From contig CANEHP010000003.1 of assembly GCA_947427325.1 (NCBI GenBank), positions 1 through 32,704 of the forward strand: a stretch of DNA of 32,704 nt, read 5' to 3'. This document shows, piece by piece, positions 16,202 to 24,283 of the stretch; the first letter of the stretch is position 1, and every line of letters starts with the position of its first letter. Below the pieces are notes generated by a model. It saw only the letters and a list, made by a program, of their open reading frames with translations. It did not search any database and was not told the origin of the DNA. The translations under genes and the position numbers were made by a program. This stretch comes from an uncultured Clostridia bacterium (GTDB taxonomy: Bacteria; Bacillota; Clostridia; Oscillospirales; Ruminococcaceae).

Positions 16202-16228
16202 ATATCGGCGGTGACGAAAAAAACTTTA
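16202..16228 (-). promoter_or_regulatory. Sigma-D (sigma-28) flagellin promoter
   Basis: On the minus strand TAAAGTTT (16221-16228), 11 bases, GCCGATAT (16202-16209): a near-perfect sigma-28 promoter. It gives a leader of about 130 bases before the flagellin ATG. Neither headless body has a comparable promoter of its own. Confidence 0.92.
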
Positions 16229-16342
16229 GCGTTTTTTAGTAATTTTTTTGTAATTTTTTTGGATTGGCGGTTCTGCGGTATGGTTTGGGTACTGTTTTGG
16301 GAGTTTTTACAAGGAAACGGGTATAATTTTGCGTTTTTGCTG

Positions 16343-16371
16343 TTGACAAAAGCGGTAAAGCCGTGTATAAT
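16343..16371 (+). promoter_or_regulatory. Consensus sigma-A promoter of the antisense RNA
   Basis: TTGACA (16343-16348), 17 bases, TATAAT (16366-16371). It is a perfect consensus promoter, stronger than expected for any open frame downstream. It drives the short RNA that overlaps the 3' end of the toxin gene. Confidence 0.88.
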
Positions 16372-16377
16372 ATAAAT

Positions 16378-16462
16378 AAAGAGGGCGATAGGCGTGTCGC
16401 TCCCGATTTGGTTATGAAATAACCGCCTACGGTCGTGAAACGTGAAGGCGGTTATTTTTTAT
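16378..16462 (+). ncRNA. Probable antisense antitoxin RNA of a type I toxin-antitoxin pair
   Basis: The predicted transcript is about 80 bases. Its 5' hairpin is GGGCGA...TCGCTC. It ends in a strong terminator with a 12-bp stem AAATAACCGCCT/AGGCGGTTATTT (16417-16428, 16446-16457) and a T-run. It is convergent with the toxin gene and covers its stop codon and 3' UTR, the arrangement of TxpA/RatA-like pairs. The promoter and terminator are seen directly. Antitoxin function is inferred. Confidence 0.7.
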
Positions 16463-16556
16463 TGCTCTTGAAAAAATTCAGAGCAAGGAGCAGTACAGTT
16501 ACAACATCACACAAAAGCATGAACAGCTGTATTAACTCGGAAAGAGTTATGTACAT
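16452..16556 (-). CDS. Small holin-like toxin peptide (Hol_Tox type)
   Basis: A 34-residue peptide that starts MYITLSELIQLFMLLC, has one membrane segment (about residues 9-28, VVTVLLLALNFF) and ends in the basic tail KSNKK. Sequence pattern and size fit the putative holin-like toxin family common in Firmicutes. GGTGAGG lies directly before the ATG. The upstream leader contains a 16-bp bulged hairpin (16574-16616) whose outer stem repeats the AAATAACC of the antitoxin terminator. The peptide would act at the cytoplasmic membrane when the antisense RNA is lost. It lies between the flagellin head and the headless second body, which is unusual. Confidence 0.8.
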   Translation of the reverse strand: MYITLSELIQLFMLLCDVVTVLLLALNFFKSNKK

Positions 16557-16573
16557 ATCCTCACCCCTGCGTA

Positions 16574-16620
16574 AAATAACCGCCCGCTTTCACAAAAACA
16601 GTGAAAGCGGTTATTTTTTT
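16574..16620. other. Hairpin in the toxin leader, also a plus-strand terminator
   Basis: AAATAACC-GCTTTCAC, loop AAAAACA, GTGAAAGC-GGTTATTT with a 4-base bulge, then TTTTT on the plus strand. On the minus strand it sits 18 bases before the toxin ATG, next to its ribosome site. Its outer stem matches the terminator of the antisense RNA, so the toxin gene is bracketed by related hairpins. Confidence 0.7.
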
Positions 16621-16735
16621 GCAGTCGGTTAAAATGAAGCAATTCCTGTCTAATATGGCGTAAAGCAAAACAATTTTGTTTGCCAAATTCTTCCATTAGC
16701 CACGCAAAGCCGCATTATAAAGGCAAAGTTCCAAT

Positions 16736-18124
16736 AATGGTACTTATCAGAACGACACTGACCGTGAGGCTATTCAGCTTGAGGTTGACGCTCTTAAGTC
16801 TGAAATTGACAGAATTTCCACTGCTACCGAGTATAATGGTATGCAGTTGTTGGATGGTTCGCTCAGCGGAGCAGGCGGTGCTGTTACAGAGTATGGTCCT
16901 AAGTATGGCGTTGTTGACACTGCAACAACAAATTTCACAGGTGCAATTATTACTTCTGACGTTGCAGGTGTTACATTGAAAACTACAGCTAATGCAACCG
17001 AAGGCGGCGAAAGCGCAACATGGGATGCTGATGGCAGAGAACTTACCTTTAATTTAGTTGCAAACAAAACTTATTCTCAAGCAGATATTGATAAGCTTAT
17101 CAGAAACGCTGATACTCTTAAGGCAGACGGCGACAAGCCTAATATTACCGTTGCTCTTAAAAACGGTATAATGACAATGGATGACGGTACTATCACAGCC
17201 GCCACATCAGCAACCGCTGCCGGTGTAAGAGCCACAACCACAAGTCAATCTATTGTTGGAACCACTGCTCCTTTAAGTGCAGCGATTTCCGGATATGGCG
17301 ATACAATTAAGCTTACATCTAATAGTTATGGCGTTGATGTGAGAAATATTGTCATTGCAACAGACGCAGAAGCAGGCAAGGAAAGTGTTGAAACTTTGCA
17401 GTCTGATAATACTGGGTACAAAGACGGTACTTTTGTACTTCACTTGTCAACAGGTAAAGAATATTCTAAAAAGGATATTGAAGCTTTATTGGCAAAAGAA
17501 GGACTTGATTACTCAGTAGAAATTACTGATTCTAACGCACCTGACGGCGATGTTTCTTTGAAGTTTGACCAAAAACAAGCAACGGCAAAATTTACTGCCA
17601 GCGCTACTGCTGGTACTGCCGGTACTTTTGCCACCGCTGCAGCTGGAACTGGCGCAATAGTTTTAGCATTAGGCGGTGGTACCTTGGGCGTAGGCGTAGG
17701 CAAGGAATTTTCTCCTACAACCGGTGAAGGTTTGACCTTCCAAATCGGTGCTAACGGCGTTGAAGACCAGAGAGTAACTCTTAACATTGACAATATGGGC
17801 GCAGACGCTCTCGGAGTAGCTTCCGCAGACGTTTCCACAAGAGACGCCGCTAACGAAGCTATCGATGCAGTTGACGTAGCAATTAAAAAGGTTTCCATGC
17901 AGCGTGCAGGACTCGGTGCTCTCCAGAACCGTCTCGAGTACACAGTTAACAACCTGACTACAACCAACGAGAACTTAACAAACGCTGAATCTCAGATCAG
18001 AGACACAGACATGGCTACAGAGATGATCAACTACACCAAGTTCAACATCCTGCAACAGGCTTCTCAGGCTATGCTGGCTCAGGCTAATCAGCAACCTCAG
18101 GCAGTTCTCCAGCTCCTTGGCTAA
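16736..18124 (+). pseudogene. Headless flagellin body 2 (silent cassette)
   Basis: The open frame gives 462 flagellin residues starting NGTYQNDTDREAIQ, equivalent to residue 102 of the intact copy. It has its own variable region and a perfect C-terminal D1/D0 ending QPQAVLQLLG. The first 101 residues, promoter and ribosome site are absent. The in-frame stop at 16718-16720 and the lack of any start before the ATG at 16841 mean it cannot make a normal flagellin as it stands. Coding over 1.4 kb is undamaged, which argues against decay. Joined to the head of the intact copy it would be a 563-residue flagellin. It faces away from the intact gene, as an inversion switch requires. Confidence 0.88.
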
Positions 18125-18163
18125 TTTATTTTCGGCGCAAAGCTTATAATTCTTTCTTATTAT

Positions 18164-18185
18164 CTTATTACAATTCCTACAAATA
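18164..18185 (+). repeat. 22-bp conserved flagellin 3' element, copy 2 (inverted)
   Basis: Exact reverse complement of 14378-14399, 40 bases after the stop codon of body 2. It keeps the same orientation relative to the flagellin gene. Confidence 0.85.
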
Positions 18186-18224
18186 ATAACACACGGCTTT
18201 GGCAAAAAGTTAATAACTTATGTT

Positions 18225-18260
18225 AAGCAGAAAACCCCGCTTCGGCGGGGTTTTCTGCTT
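18225..18260. terminator. Terminator after flagellin body 2
   Basis: A perfect 16-bp stem AAGCAGAAAACCCCGC, loop TTCG and its complement. It has T4 inside the stem rather than a long tail, and is symmetric enough to act on both strands. Confidence 0.8.
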
Positions 18261-18307
18261 GCTGTCTTGTTTTGTGCTTGCCGTCTTTATAAGGCAAAGG
18301 GCGTTAA

Positions 18308-18340
18308 CGCATACAAACAAAACCCCCGCCGAAGCGGGGG
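18308..18340 (-). terminator. Terminator after flagellin body 3
   Basis: On the minus strand CCCCCGC-TTCG-GCGGGGG is followed by TTTTGTTTGTATG. The stem is identical to that of the intact flagellin terminator. Confidence 0.85.
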
Positions 18341-18345
18341 AAATG

Positions 18346-18367
18346 TATTTGTAGGAATTGTAATAAG
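18346..18367 (-). repeat. 22-bp conserved flagellin 3' element, copy 3
   Basis: Identical to 14378-14399 and in the same orientation. The surrounding ~100 bases, from the terminator into the coding end, are also close to the intact gene's 3' end. Confidence 0.85.
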
Positions 18368-18391
18368 TACAAAAAGCTTTTGCTGAATATA

Positions 18392-19150
18392 TTAGCCAAG
18401 GAGCTGGAGAACTGCCTGAGGTTGCTGATTAGCCTGAGCCAGCATAGCCTGAGAAGCCTGTTGCAGGATGTTGAACTTGGTGTAGTTGATCATCTCTGTA
18501 GCCATGTCTGTGTCTCTGATCTGAGATTCAGCGTTTGTTAAGTTCTCGTTGGTTGTAGTCAGGTTGTTAACTGTGTACTCAAGACGGTTTTGGAGAGCAC
18601 CGAGTCCTGCACGCTGCATGGAAACCTTTTTAATTGCTGCGTCAACTGCATCGATAGCTTCGTTAGCGGCGTCTCTTGTGGAAACGTCTGCATTAGCTAC
18701 GCCGAGAGCGGAAGAACTCATATCGTCAACTGTCAAAGTAACTCTCTGGTCTTCAACACCGTTAGCTCCTATTTGGAAGGTCAAGCCGGTACCTGTGGAA
18801 GTTACTTGTTCTTTTCCAACGCCTGCACCATCAGTAATACTTACGTCTGCCGTTCCTGCAACATTAAAGTAAACATGACCATCGTTATCACCGTCAGTAG
18901 CCTTGGAGTCGGTTAACTTAACATCAAAATCATAGCCCTCTTTAGCAAGAATGAGTTCAATATCCTTTTCGCTGTAATCAACACCGGTAGCCAAGTTAAG
19001 GGTGAGTTCAGTAGGTTTTGCGGCGTTTGCAACTGTTACAGATTCTTTACCCTTGTCAACTCCCGAAGTGTTAATTGTAATCTTTGTAGCACCGTGAGTA
19101 TCGGCAGCCAATCCATAGCTATTAGCGGTAAATGTACCATTATTTTCCAA
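18392..19150 (-). pseudogene. Headless flagellin body 3 (truncated silent copy)
   Basis: About 250 residues of flagellin. After NNGTFTANSYG at the left edge it has a short variable region and a complete C-terminal D1/D0 ending QPQAVLQLLG. It lacks the head and also the conserved D1 segment (DREAIQ...NGMQLLDG) still present in body 2. The only start is a TTG at 19148-19150 without a convincing ribosome site, and an in-frame TAA lies five codons before it. No sigma-D promoter is visible. The boundary carries the same TAATGGTAC as body 2, in the same reading frame. It could be a donor for gene conversion or a decayed cassette. Confidence 0.85.
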
Positions 19151-19189
19151 ATAACACCCTACTTAGTTGCCAAAAATTGTCAAAACGGC

Positions 19190-19226
19190 AGCAAAAACCG
19201 CCCTAACCAAAAGGTCTAAGGCGGTA
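19190..19226 (-). terminator. Terminator of cheV
   Basis: On the minus strand ACCGCCTT...GGTTAGGGCGGT is followed by TTTTT. It lies about 37 bases after the cheV stop and before flagellin body 3. Confidence 0.8.
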
Positions 19227-19262
19227 AATATACAATAGCAAATATACCATATTATAATAGTA

Positions 19263-20180
19263 TCACTTATTATTTTTACTGAGATATTTATAAAGCGTCT
19301 CCACAAGTATACCGATCTGCGGCTTGGAAAATTGCTCGTCTGCGCCGATGCTTTCGCCCTTTATTCTCATCTGCTCGTTAATAAGCGAGCTGAACAGGAA
19401 TACGGGAATCTGCTTCATAACGGGATCGTCCTTTATTCTCTTGGTAAGGTGATGTCCGTCCATCTGCGGCATTTCGATATCGGAAATAATCAGCGCCACT
19501 TCACTGCGTATATCGTCTCCCAGCTCCTTAAAGCTGCTGATATAGTCAAAGGCGTCCTTGCCGTTGGTAAAGGACATAACATTTCTGAAGCCTGCGGTGT
19601 GCAGAGTATCCATTATCATCTTGTTAAGCAATGCGCTGTCCTCTGCAATAACAATATGGCTTGTAAAGTCCACCGACTCCATTTTCTTCAGCTTATCCAT
19701 ACCTGAGGTGTCAAGACCTGCCGACTTGTTGATATCCGCAACGATTCTTTCAAAGTCGAGAATAAGGATCATTCCGTCCTCAAGCTTTGCAACGCCCGTA
19801 ATAAGTCCGCCGTTTTCGTTCTGTGCAACTGAGGGCGGCTTCTCAATGCTTGCCCAGCTTAATTTTACAATACCGTTTACCGAGCTTACATGGAACGCCA
19901 CATGCATACCGTTAAACTCGCATATGATCATCATACCCTCGGAGCTTTCGTCCGCAGGGGATTTAAGAACCCTGTGCAAATCCACCACAGTGATAAGAAT
20001 ATCACGGGGCATAAATATACCTTCCACAGCGTCAGGAGCGTCGGGCATGGGCGTAACGGTGGAATAGCGCATCATTTCGCTGACCTTGGCAATATTTATT
20101 CCAAAACACTTTTTGCCCACATAAAATTTCAGAAGCTCTAATTCGTTAGTGCCGCTTTCAAGCAGAATACCTGTATCCAT
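19263..20180 (-). CDS. cheV: Chemotaxis coupling protein CheV (CheW-receiver fusion)
   Basis: The 305-residue protein has an N-terminal CheW domain (about 12-155; LKFYVGKKCFGINIAKVSEMM) that links chemoreceptors to CheA. The C-terminal receiver domain (about 175-300) has acidic residues E180/D181, phospho-acceptor D234 in ISDIEMPQMDG, the conserved Ser264 and K286 in FSKPQ. Phosphorylation is expected to tune receptor-kinase coupling (adaptation). A GGAGG site lies 7 bases before the ATG. It shares the strand of the intact flagellin, but its own terminator separates it. Its presence supports a motility locus. Confidence 0.95.
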   Translation of the reverse strand: MDTGILLESGTNELELLKFYVGKKCFGINIAKVSEMMRYSTVTPMPDAPDAVEGIFMPRDILITVVDLHRVLKSPADESSEGMMIICEFNGMHVAFHVSSVNGIVKLSWASIEKPPSVAQNENGGLITGVAKLEDGMILILDFERIVADINKSAGLDTSGMDKLKKMESVDFTSHIVIAEDSALLNKMIMDTLHTAGFRNVMSFTNGKDAFDYISSFKELGDDIRSEVALIISDIEMPQMDGHHLTKRIKDDPVMKQIPVFLFSSLINEQMRIKGESIGADEQFSKPQIGILVETLYKYLSKNNK

Positions 20181-20356
20181 AGCAATCCTCCGATATTATG
20201 TAAATTGTGCTTAAATGCTTTTTTTTATTATACTACATTTTTAAAGGGATTTCAAGAGCTTTATTTAAAAAACTCAAAAGCCGCTTCAGGGTCAGCTTTT
20301 TAAGCAGCGCCTTAAATTGGAAAAAATGCAAATAATAATTTTTATCGTTACTTAAC

Positions 20357-20404
20357 AAATCACTCAAGAAATCACTCAAGAAATCGCTCAAAAAATCACT
20401 CAAG
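20357..20404. repeat. 12-bp tandem repeat across the stop codon of the ABC gene
   Basis: Four units of AAATCACTCAAG (20357, 20369, 20381, 20393). Units 1, 2 and 4 are identical and unit 3 has two changes. The last unit covers the stop codon of the ABC gene at 20396. The minus strand reads CTTGAGTGATTT repeats. Confidence 0.85.
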
Positions 20405-22309
20405 CTCAAAAGCTCCCGTATAAAGCCTGTAATACTGCCCCTTTTCCTCAATAAGCTTTTGGTGGCTTCCTCTCTCAATAATTCTTCCGTGGTCAAGCAC
20501 CATAATAACGTCGGAGTTCTGCACGGTGGAAAGTCTGTGAGCGATTACAAAAACGGTTCTGCCCTTCATCAGGGCGTCCATTCCCTTTTGCACGATCGCC
20601 TCCGTTCTTGTATCAATGGAGGAGGTAGCCTCGTCAAGTATCATAACGGGCGGATCGGCAACCGCCGCTCTGGCAATCGCCAAAAGCTGCCTCTGACCCT
20701 GTGAAAGATTTGCGCCGTTGCCGCTGAGCTGGGTATTGTACCCCTCGGGAAGTCTTGTAACAAAATCGTCTGCTCCCGCAAGCTTTGCCGCCCTGATGCA
20801 CTCCTCGTCGGTGGCGTCAAGCTTGCCGTAGCGGATATTATCCATAACCGAACCCGTGAAAAGGTTGGTGTCCTGCAAAACGATACCGAGAGAGTGACGG
20901 AGATCGGCTTTCTTTATTTTGTTTATGTTAATTCCGTCATAGCGTATCTTTCCGTCCGCAATATCGTAAAATCTGTTTATCAGGTTTGTGATAGTGGTCT
21001 TTCCTGCGCCTGTCGCACCCACAAAGGCAACCTTTTGTCCCGGCTCTGCATAAATGGTTACGTCATGGAGAACCGTTTTGCCCTCCTCGTAGGCAAAGTC
21101 CACGTCAAACAAGCGGACGTCGCCCGTAAGCTTTGTGTAGGTAACCGAGCCGTCCTCGGAATGCGGGTGCTTCCATGCCCAAAGACCCGTTCTTTCCCTG
21201 CACTCGGTAATAACGCCGTTTTCTTCCTTAGCATTTACAAGGGTAACATAGCCCTCGTCGGTTTCAGGCTCCTGATCCATAAGCTCAAAAATACGCTGTG
21301 CGCCTGCAATACCCATTACAACCGAGTTTATCTGGAAGGAGACCTGACCGATATTTCCCGCAAACTGCTTTGTCATATTAAGGAAAGGTACGGTTACGCT
21401 TATACTGAACGCCATTCCCGAAATACTGATGTTTCCCGCTCCCGAAATCAGGAAAAATCCTCCCGCAAGAGCAATAACCACATAAAGGATATTGCCTAAA
21501 TTTCCCATAACCGGACCTAATATGTTGGAGTAGCTGTTAGCCCTTTCGGAGTCATGGTAAAGCTGATCGTTGATACGGTCAAAGTCCTCCTTGCTTTCCT
21601 CCTCATGGCAGAAAACCTTTACCACCTTCTGACCGTTCATTATTTCCTCGATATAGCCTTCTTCCTTACCGATGGCTCTTTGCTGTTTTACAAAGTATTT
21701 GGCAGAGCCGCCGCCGATTTTCTTTGTAAGGAATATCATAACCGCCGTTCCCGCCAATACCACAAGTGTGAGCCACAGGCTGAAATACAGCATTATTCCC
21801 AAAACTGTGGCAATAACCACGCCCATGCTGAACAGCTGGGGCAGGCTTTGCGAAATAAGCTGGCGGAGAGCGTCTATATCGTTGGTGTAAACGCTCATGA
21901 TATCGCCGTGATTGTGGGTGTCAAAATACTTTATGGGCAATGTCTGCATCTGCCCGAACAGCTTTACACGCATTTTCATAAGCACGCCCTGGGTAACGGT
22001 TGCGCCCATTTGATTGTAAATAACGGAGGAAATAAGGGACAGCACATAAAGCGCCGCCAAAACTCCCGCAATGGATAAGATCTCGCCGCTTACCGCCGCC
22101 CAGTCGCCCGATTTCCAGCTTTCCTCGATTATGCCTATGATTTTTTGCATAAACACAGAGGGTATTGAGCTGACTGCCGCATTAAACAAAATACAGAAAA
22201 TAATAATGGGAACTCTTACAGGGTAAAATTGAAAGACCATTTTAAGGGTGCGCTTTACTGCGCCCTTTTTCAGCTTGGGCTTAGGTCCTCTCGGTCCTCT
22301 CGGAGGCAT
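20396..22309 (-). CDS. ABC exporter half-transporter, canonical-site subunit
   Basis: A 637-residue type IV (ABCB-like) half-transporter with a basic N-terminus (PPRGPRGPKPKLKKG), six membrane helices (about 30-340) and a C-terminal nucleotide-binding domain. The domain has Walker A GATGAGKTT (~434), signature LSQGQRQ (~535), Walker B with catalytic Glu in MILDEATSSID (~560) and the H-loop histidine in AHRLST. An insertion of about 60 residues before the ATPase core (VTLVNAKEENGVITECRERT) is typical of LmrD/TM288-like subunits. It begins one base after the stop of its partner, so translation is probably coupled. It likely exports drugs, lipids or peptides as a heterodimer. Confidence 0.92.
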   Translation of the reverse strand: MPPRGPRGPKPKLKKGAVKRTLKMVFQFYPVRVPIIIFCILFNAAVSSIPSVFMQKIIGIIEESWKSGDWAAVSGEILSIAGVLAALYVLSLISSVIYNQMGATVTQGVLMKMRVKLFGQMQTLPIKYFDTHNHGDIMSVYTNDIDALRQLISQSLPQLFSMGVVIATVLGIMLYFSLWLTLVVLAGTAVMIFLTKKIGGGSAKYFVKQQRAIGKEEGYIEEIMNGQKVVKVFCHEEESKEDFDRINDQLYHDSERANSYSNILGPVMGNLGNILYVVIALAGGFFLISGAGNISISGMAFSISVTVPFLNMTKQFAGNIGQVSFQINSVVMGIAGAQRIFELMDQEPETDEGYVTLVNAKEENGVITECRERTGLWAWKHPHSEDGSVTYTKLTGDVRLFDVDFAYEEGKTVLHDVTIYAEPGQKVAFVGATGAGKTTITNLINRFYDIADGKIRYDGININKIKKADLRHSLGIVLQDTNLFTGSVMDNIRYGKLDATDEECIRAAKLAGADDFVTRLPEGYNTQLSGNGANLSQGQRQLLAIARAAVADPPVMILDEATSSIDTRTEAIVQKGMDALMKGRTVFVIAHRLSTVQNSDVIMVLDHGRIIERGSHQKLIEEKGQYYRLYTGAFELE

Positions 22310-22310
22310 A

Positions 22311-24086
22311 TCAGCTCACCTCGCTTTCACTGTTATTCCGACTGCCGTCAACCTTGTTTTGTGAGGTGTAAACTTCACGGTAGATCCTGTTGGTTTTCAA
22401 AAGCTCCTCATGCGTTCCCACACCGTCAATTCTGCCGCCCTCCATAATTACAATGCGGTCGGCGTCCTGAACGGAGGAGGTTCTTTGAGCTATTATGATT
22501 TTTGTGGTATCGGGCATATACTTTTTAAAGCCGTTCCTTATCAGGGCGTCGGTCTTTGTGTCAACAGCGCTGGTGGAGTCATCAAGAATAAGTATCTTGG
22601 GCTTTTTTAACAGCGCCCTTGCTATGCAGAGCCTTTGCTTCTGTCCGCCCGAAACGTTTGCGCCGCCCTGCTCGATATAGGTGTCGTAGCCGTCGGGGAA
22701 GCCCTGAATAAATTCGTCCGCCTGTGCGATTTTGCAGGCTTCGATCATTTCCTCGTCGGTGGCTTCCTTATTGCCCCAGCGGAGATTTTCTTTGATCGTG
22801 CCGCTGAACAGCACGTTTTTCTGTAAAACAACGGCGACCTGATTGCGGAGAGCCTCCACGTCATAATCCCTTACATCGACGCCGCCCACCCTTACATCGC
22901 CCTCGGTGGCGTCGTAAAGACGGGATATAAGCTGAATGAGAGAGGATTTTGAAGAGCCTGTTCCGCCGATAATACCAATGGTTTCCCCGCTTTTTATATG
23001 CAGGTCGATATCCGACAGCGCAAATTTTTCCGCCTGCGCCGAATATCTGAAATTAACATTATCAAAGTCAACAGAACCGTCCTTTACCTCCCAAACGGCA
23101 TCGTCGGGGGAAGTAATGGTGCTTTCCTCGGTAAGAACCTCCGAAATTCTTCTTGCGGATTCGTTTGCCATAGTTATCATAACAAATACCATGGAAACCA
23201 TCATAAGGCTGCTTAAAATCTGAAAGCTGTATGTAAGCAGTCCCGAAAGCTGTCCCACCTGCAAATCAATGCCCGTGGAGGTAATAACCGTATAAGAGCC
23301 GAAAATCATAACGAAAATCATAACGCTGTATAAGCAGAACTGCATTAAAGGACCGTTAAACGCCAGGATCTTTTCCGCCCTTGTAAAGTCCTTTCTTACG
23401 TCCTCGGCTGCGTTTGTGAACTTCTCCGTTTCGTAATCTTCCCTGACGTAGGACTTAACGACTCTCATACCCTTAACGTTTTCCTGTATGGACTCGTTGA
23501 TTTTATCGTACTTTTTAAATACTCTTTTAAATAAGGGCATTGCCTTTTTTATAATTATAACAAGGCAAATACCCATAAAGGGCATAAGAGCCACAAAGAT
23601 CCACGCCATTTTTCCGCCCATAATAAAAGCCATGGCAAAGGAAAATACCAGCATTATGGGACAGCGTACCGCCATTCTTATAATGGTCATAAACGCCATC
23701 TGAACATTGGTAACGTCGGTAGTCAGACGGGTAACCAGAGATGATGTGGAAAAGCGGTCGATGTTTTCAAAGGAAAAGCTCTGTACCTTATAGAACATAT
23801 CCTTGCGCAGATTTTTTGCGAATCCGCAGGAAGCTACCGCACAGGTTTTTCCCGCTCCTACGCCGAATATAAGCGAGATAACCGCCATTACGGCAAGGAT
23901 GACGCCGTATTTGACTATCACCTCAAATTCGCAGCCCGCCTGTATCTCGTTTATCAGCTTGGCAATTACAAACGGCAGCATACATTCCATAGCTACCTCG
24001 CCTATAATAAGGATGGGCGTCCAGATTGCAGGGGCTTTGTATTCCCTTACGGACTTCATAATCGTTCTTATCATTTTCTCAGTCAT
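22311..24086 (-). CDS. ABC exporter half-transporter, degenerate-site subunit
   Basis: A 591-residue partner with six membrane helices (about 17-310) and a nucleotide-binding domain. The domain has Walker A GGTGSSKSS (~375), signature VSGGQKQR (~482) and Walker B ILILDDSTSAVD (~498), in which Asp replaces the catalytic Glu. The switch region reads AQRTSS, with Gln in place of the H-loop His. These are the hallmarks of the degenerate ATP site of heterodimeric exporters (TM287, LmrC, BmrC type). AAAGGAG sits close to the ATG (3 bases after GGAG). It is the first gene of the pair behind a consensus sigma-A promoter. Confidence 0.92.
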   Translation of the reverse strand: MTEKMIRTIMKSVREYKAPAIWTPILIIGEVAMECMLPFVIAKLINEIQAGCEFEVIVKYGVILAVMAVISLIFGVGAGKTCAVASCGFAKNLRKDMFYKVQSFSFENIDRFSTSSLVTRLTTDVTNVQMAFMTIIRMAVRCPIMLVFSFAMAFIMGGKMAWIFVALMPFMGICLVIIIKKAMPLFKRVFKKYDKINESIQENVKGMRVVKSYVREDYETEKFTNAAEDVRKDFTRAEKILAFNGPLMQFCLYSVMIFVMIFGSYTVITSTGIDLQVGQLSGLLTYSFQILSSLMMVSMVFVMITMANESARRISEVLTEESTITSPDDAVWEVKDGSVDFDNVNFRYSAQAEKFALSDIDLHIKSGETIGIIGGTGSSKSSLIQLISRLYDATEGDVRVGGVDVRDYDVEALRNQVAVVLQKNVLFSGTIKENLRWGNKEATDEEMIEACKIAQADEFIQGFPDGYDTYIEQGGANVSGGQKQRLCIARALLKKPKILILDDSTSAVDTKTDALIRNGFKKYMPDTTKIIIAQRTSSVQDADRIVIMEGGRIDGVGTHEELLKTNRIYREVYTSQNKVDGSRNNSESEVS

Positions 24087-24196
24087 ACACTCCTTTCGTT
24101 TTGCCTTTTAAATTAAAAATCCTAACTAAAACTCCGCAAAAAAAGAAAAAGTTATACGAATAAATTTGTTTGTGTACAAAACTTATTGCAAATTGA

Positions 24197-24225
24197 ATTA
24201 TAGCACAACAAATTTTTATTGTCAA
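24197..24225 (-). promoter_or_regulatory. Sigma-A promoter of the ABC exporter operon
   Basis: On the minus strand TTGACA (24220-24225), 17 bases, TATAAT (24197-24202), a perfect consensus. The leader to the ATG at 24086 is about 100 bases, very AT-rich, and contains ACAAATTT-type repeats that could bind a regulator. Confidence 0.88.
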
Positions 24226-24283
24226 TAGGTTTTGGGACAATAAATCAGTTAGACGGGCTAATTTGTTATAATACGGCGGAAGA

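Noticed and set aside
16841..18124. Flagellin body 2 as an ordinary gene starting at the ATG at 16841
   Set aside because: That start lies inside conserved D1 (NG-MQLLDG), lacks a ribosome site, and flagellin homology extends 105 bases upstream to 16736. It is better described as a headless body.
20233..20496. 87-codon minus-strand frame with SDFLSDF repeats
   Set aside because: The repeat peptide is just the 12-bp DNA repeat read in another frame of the ABC gene end. The frame has no ribosome site of its own.
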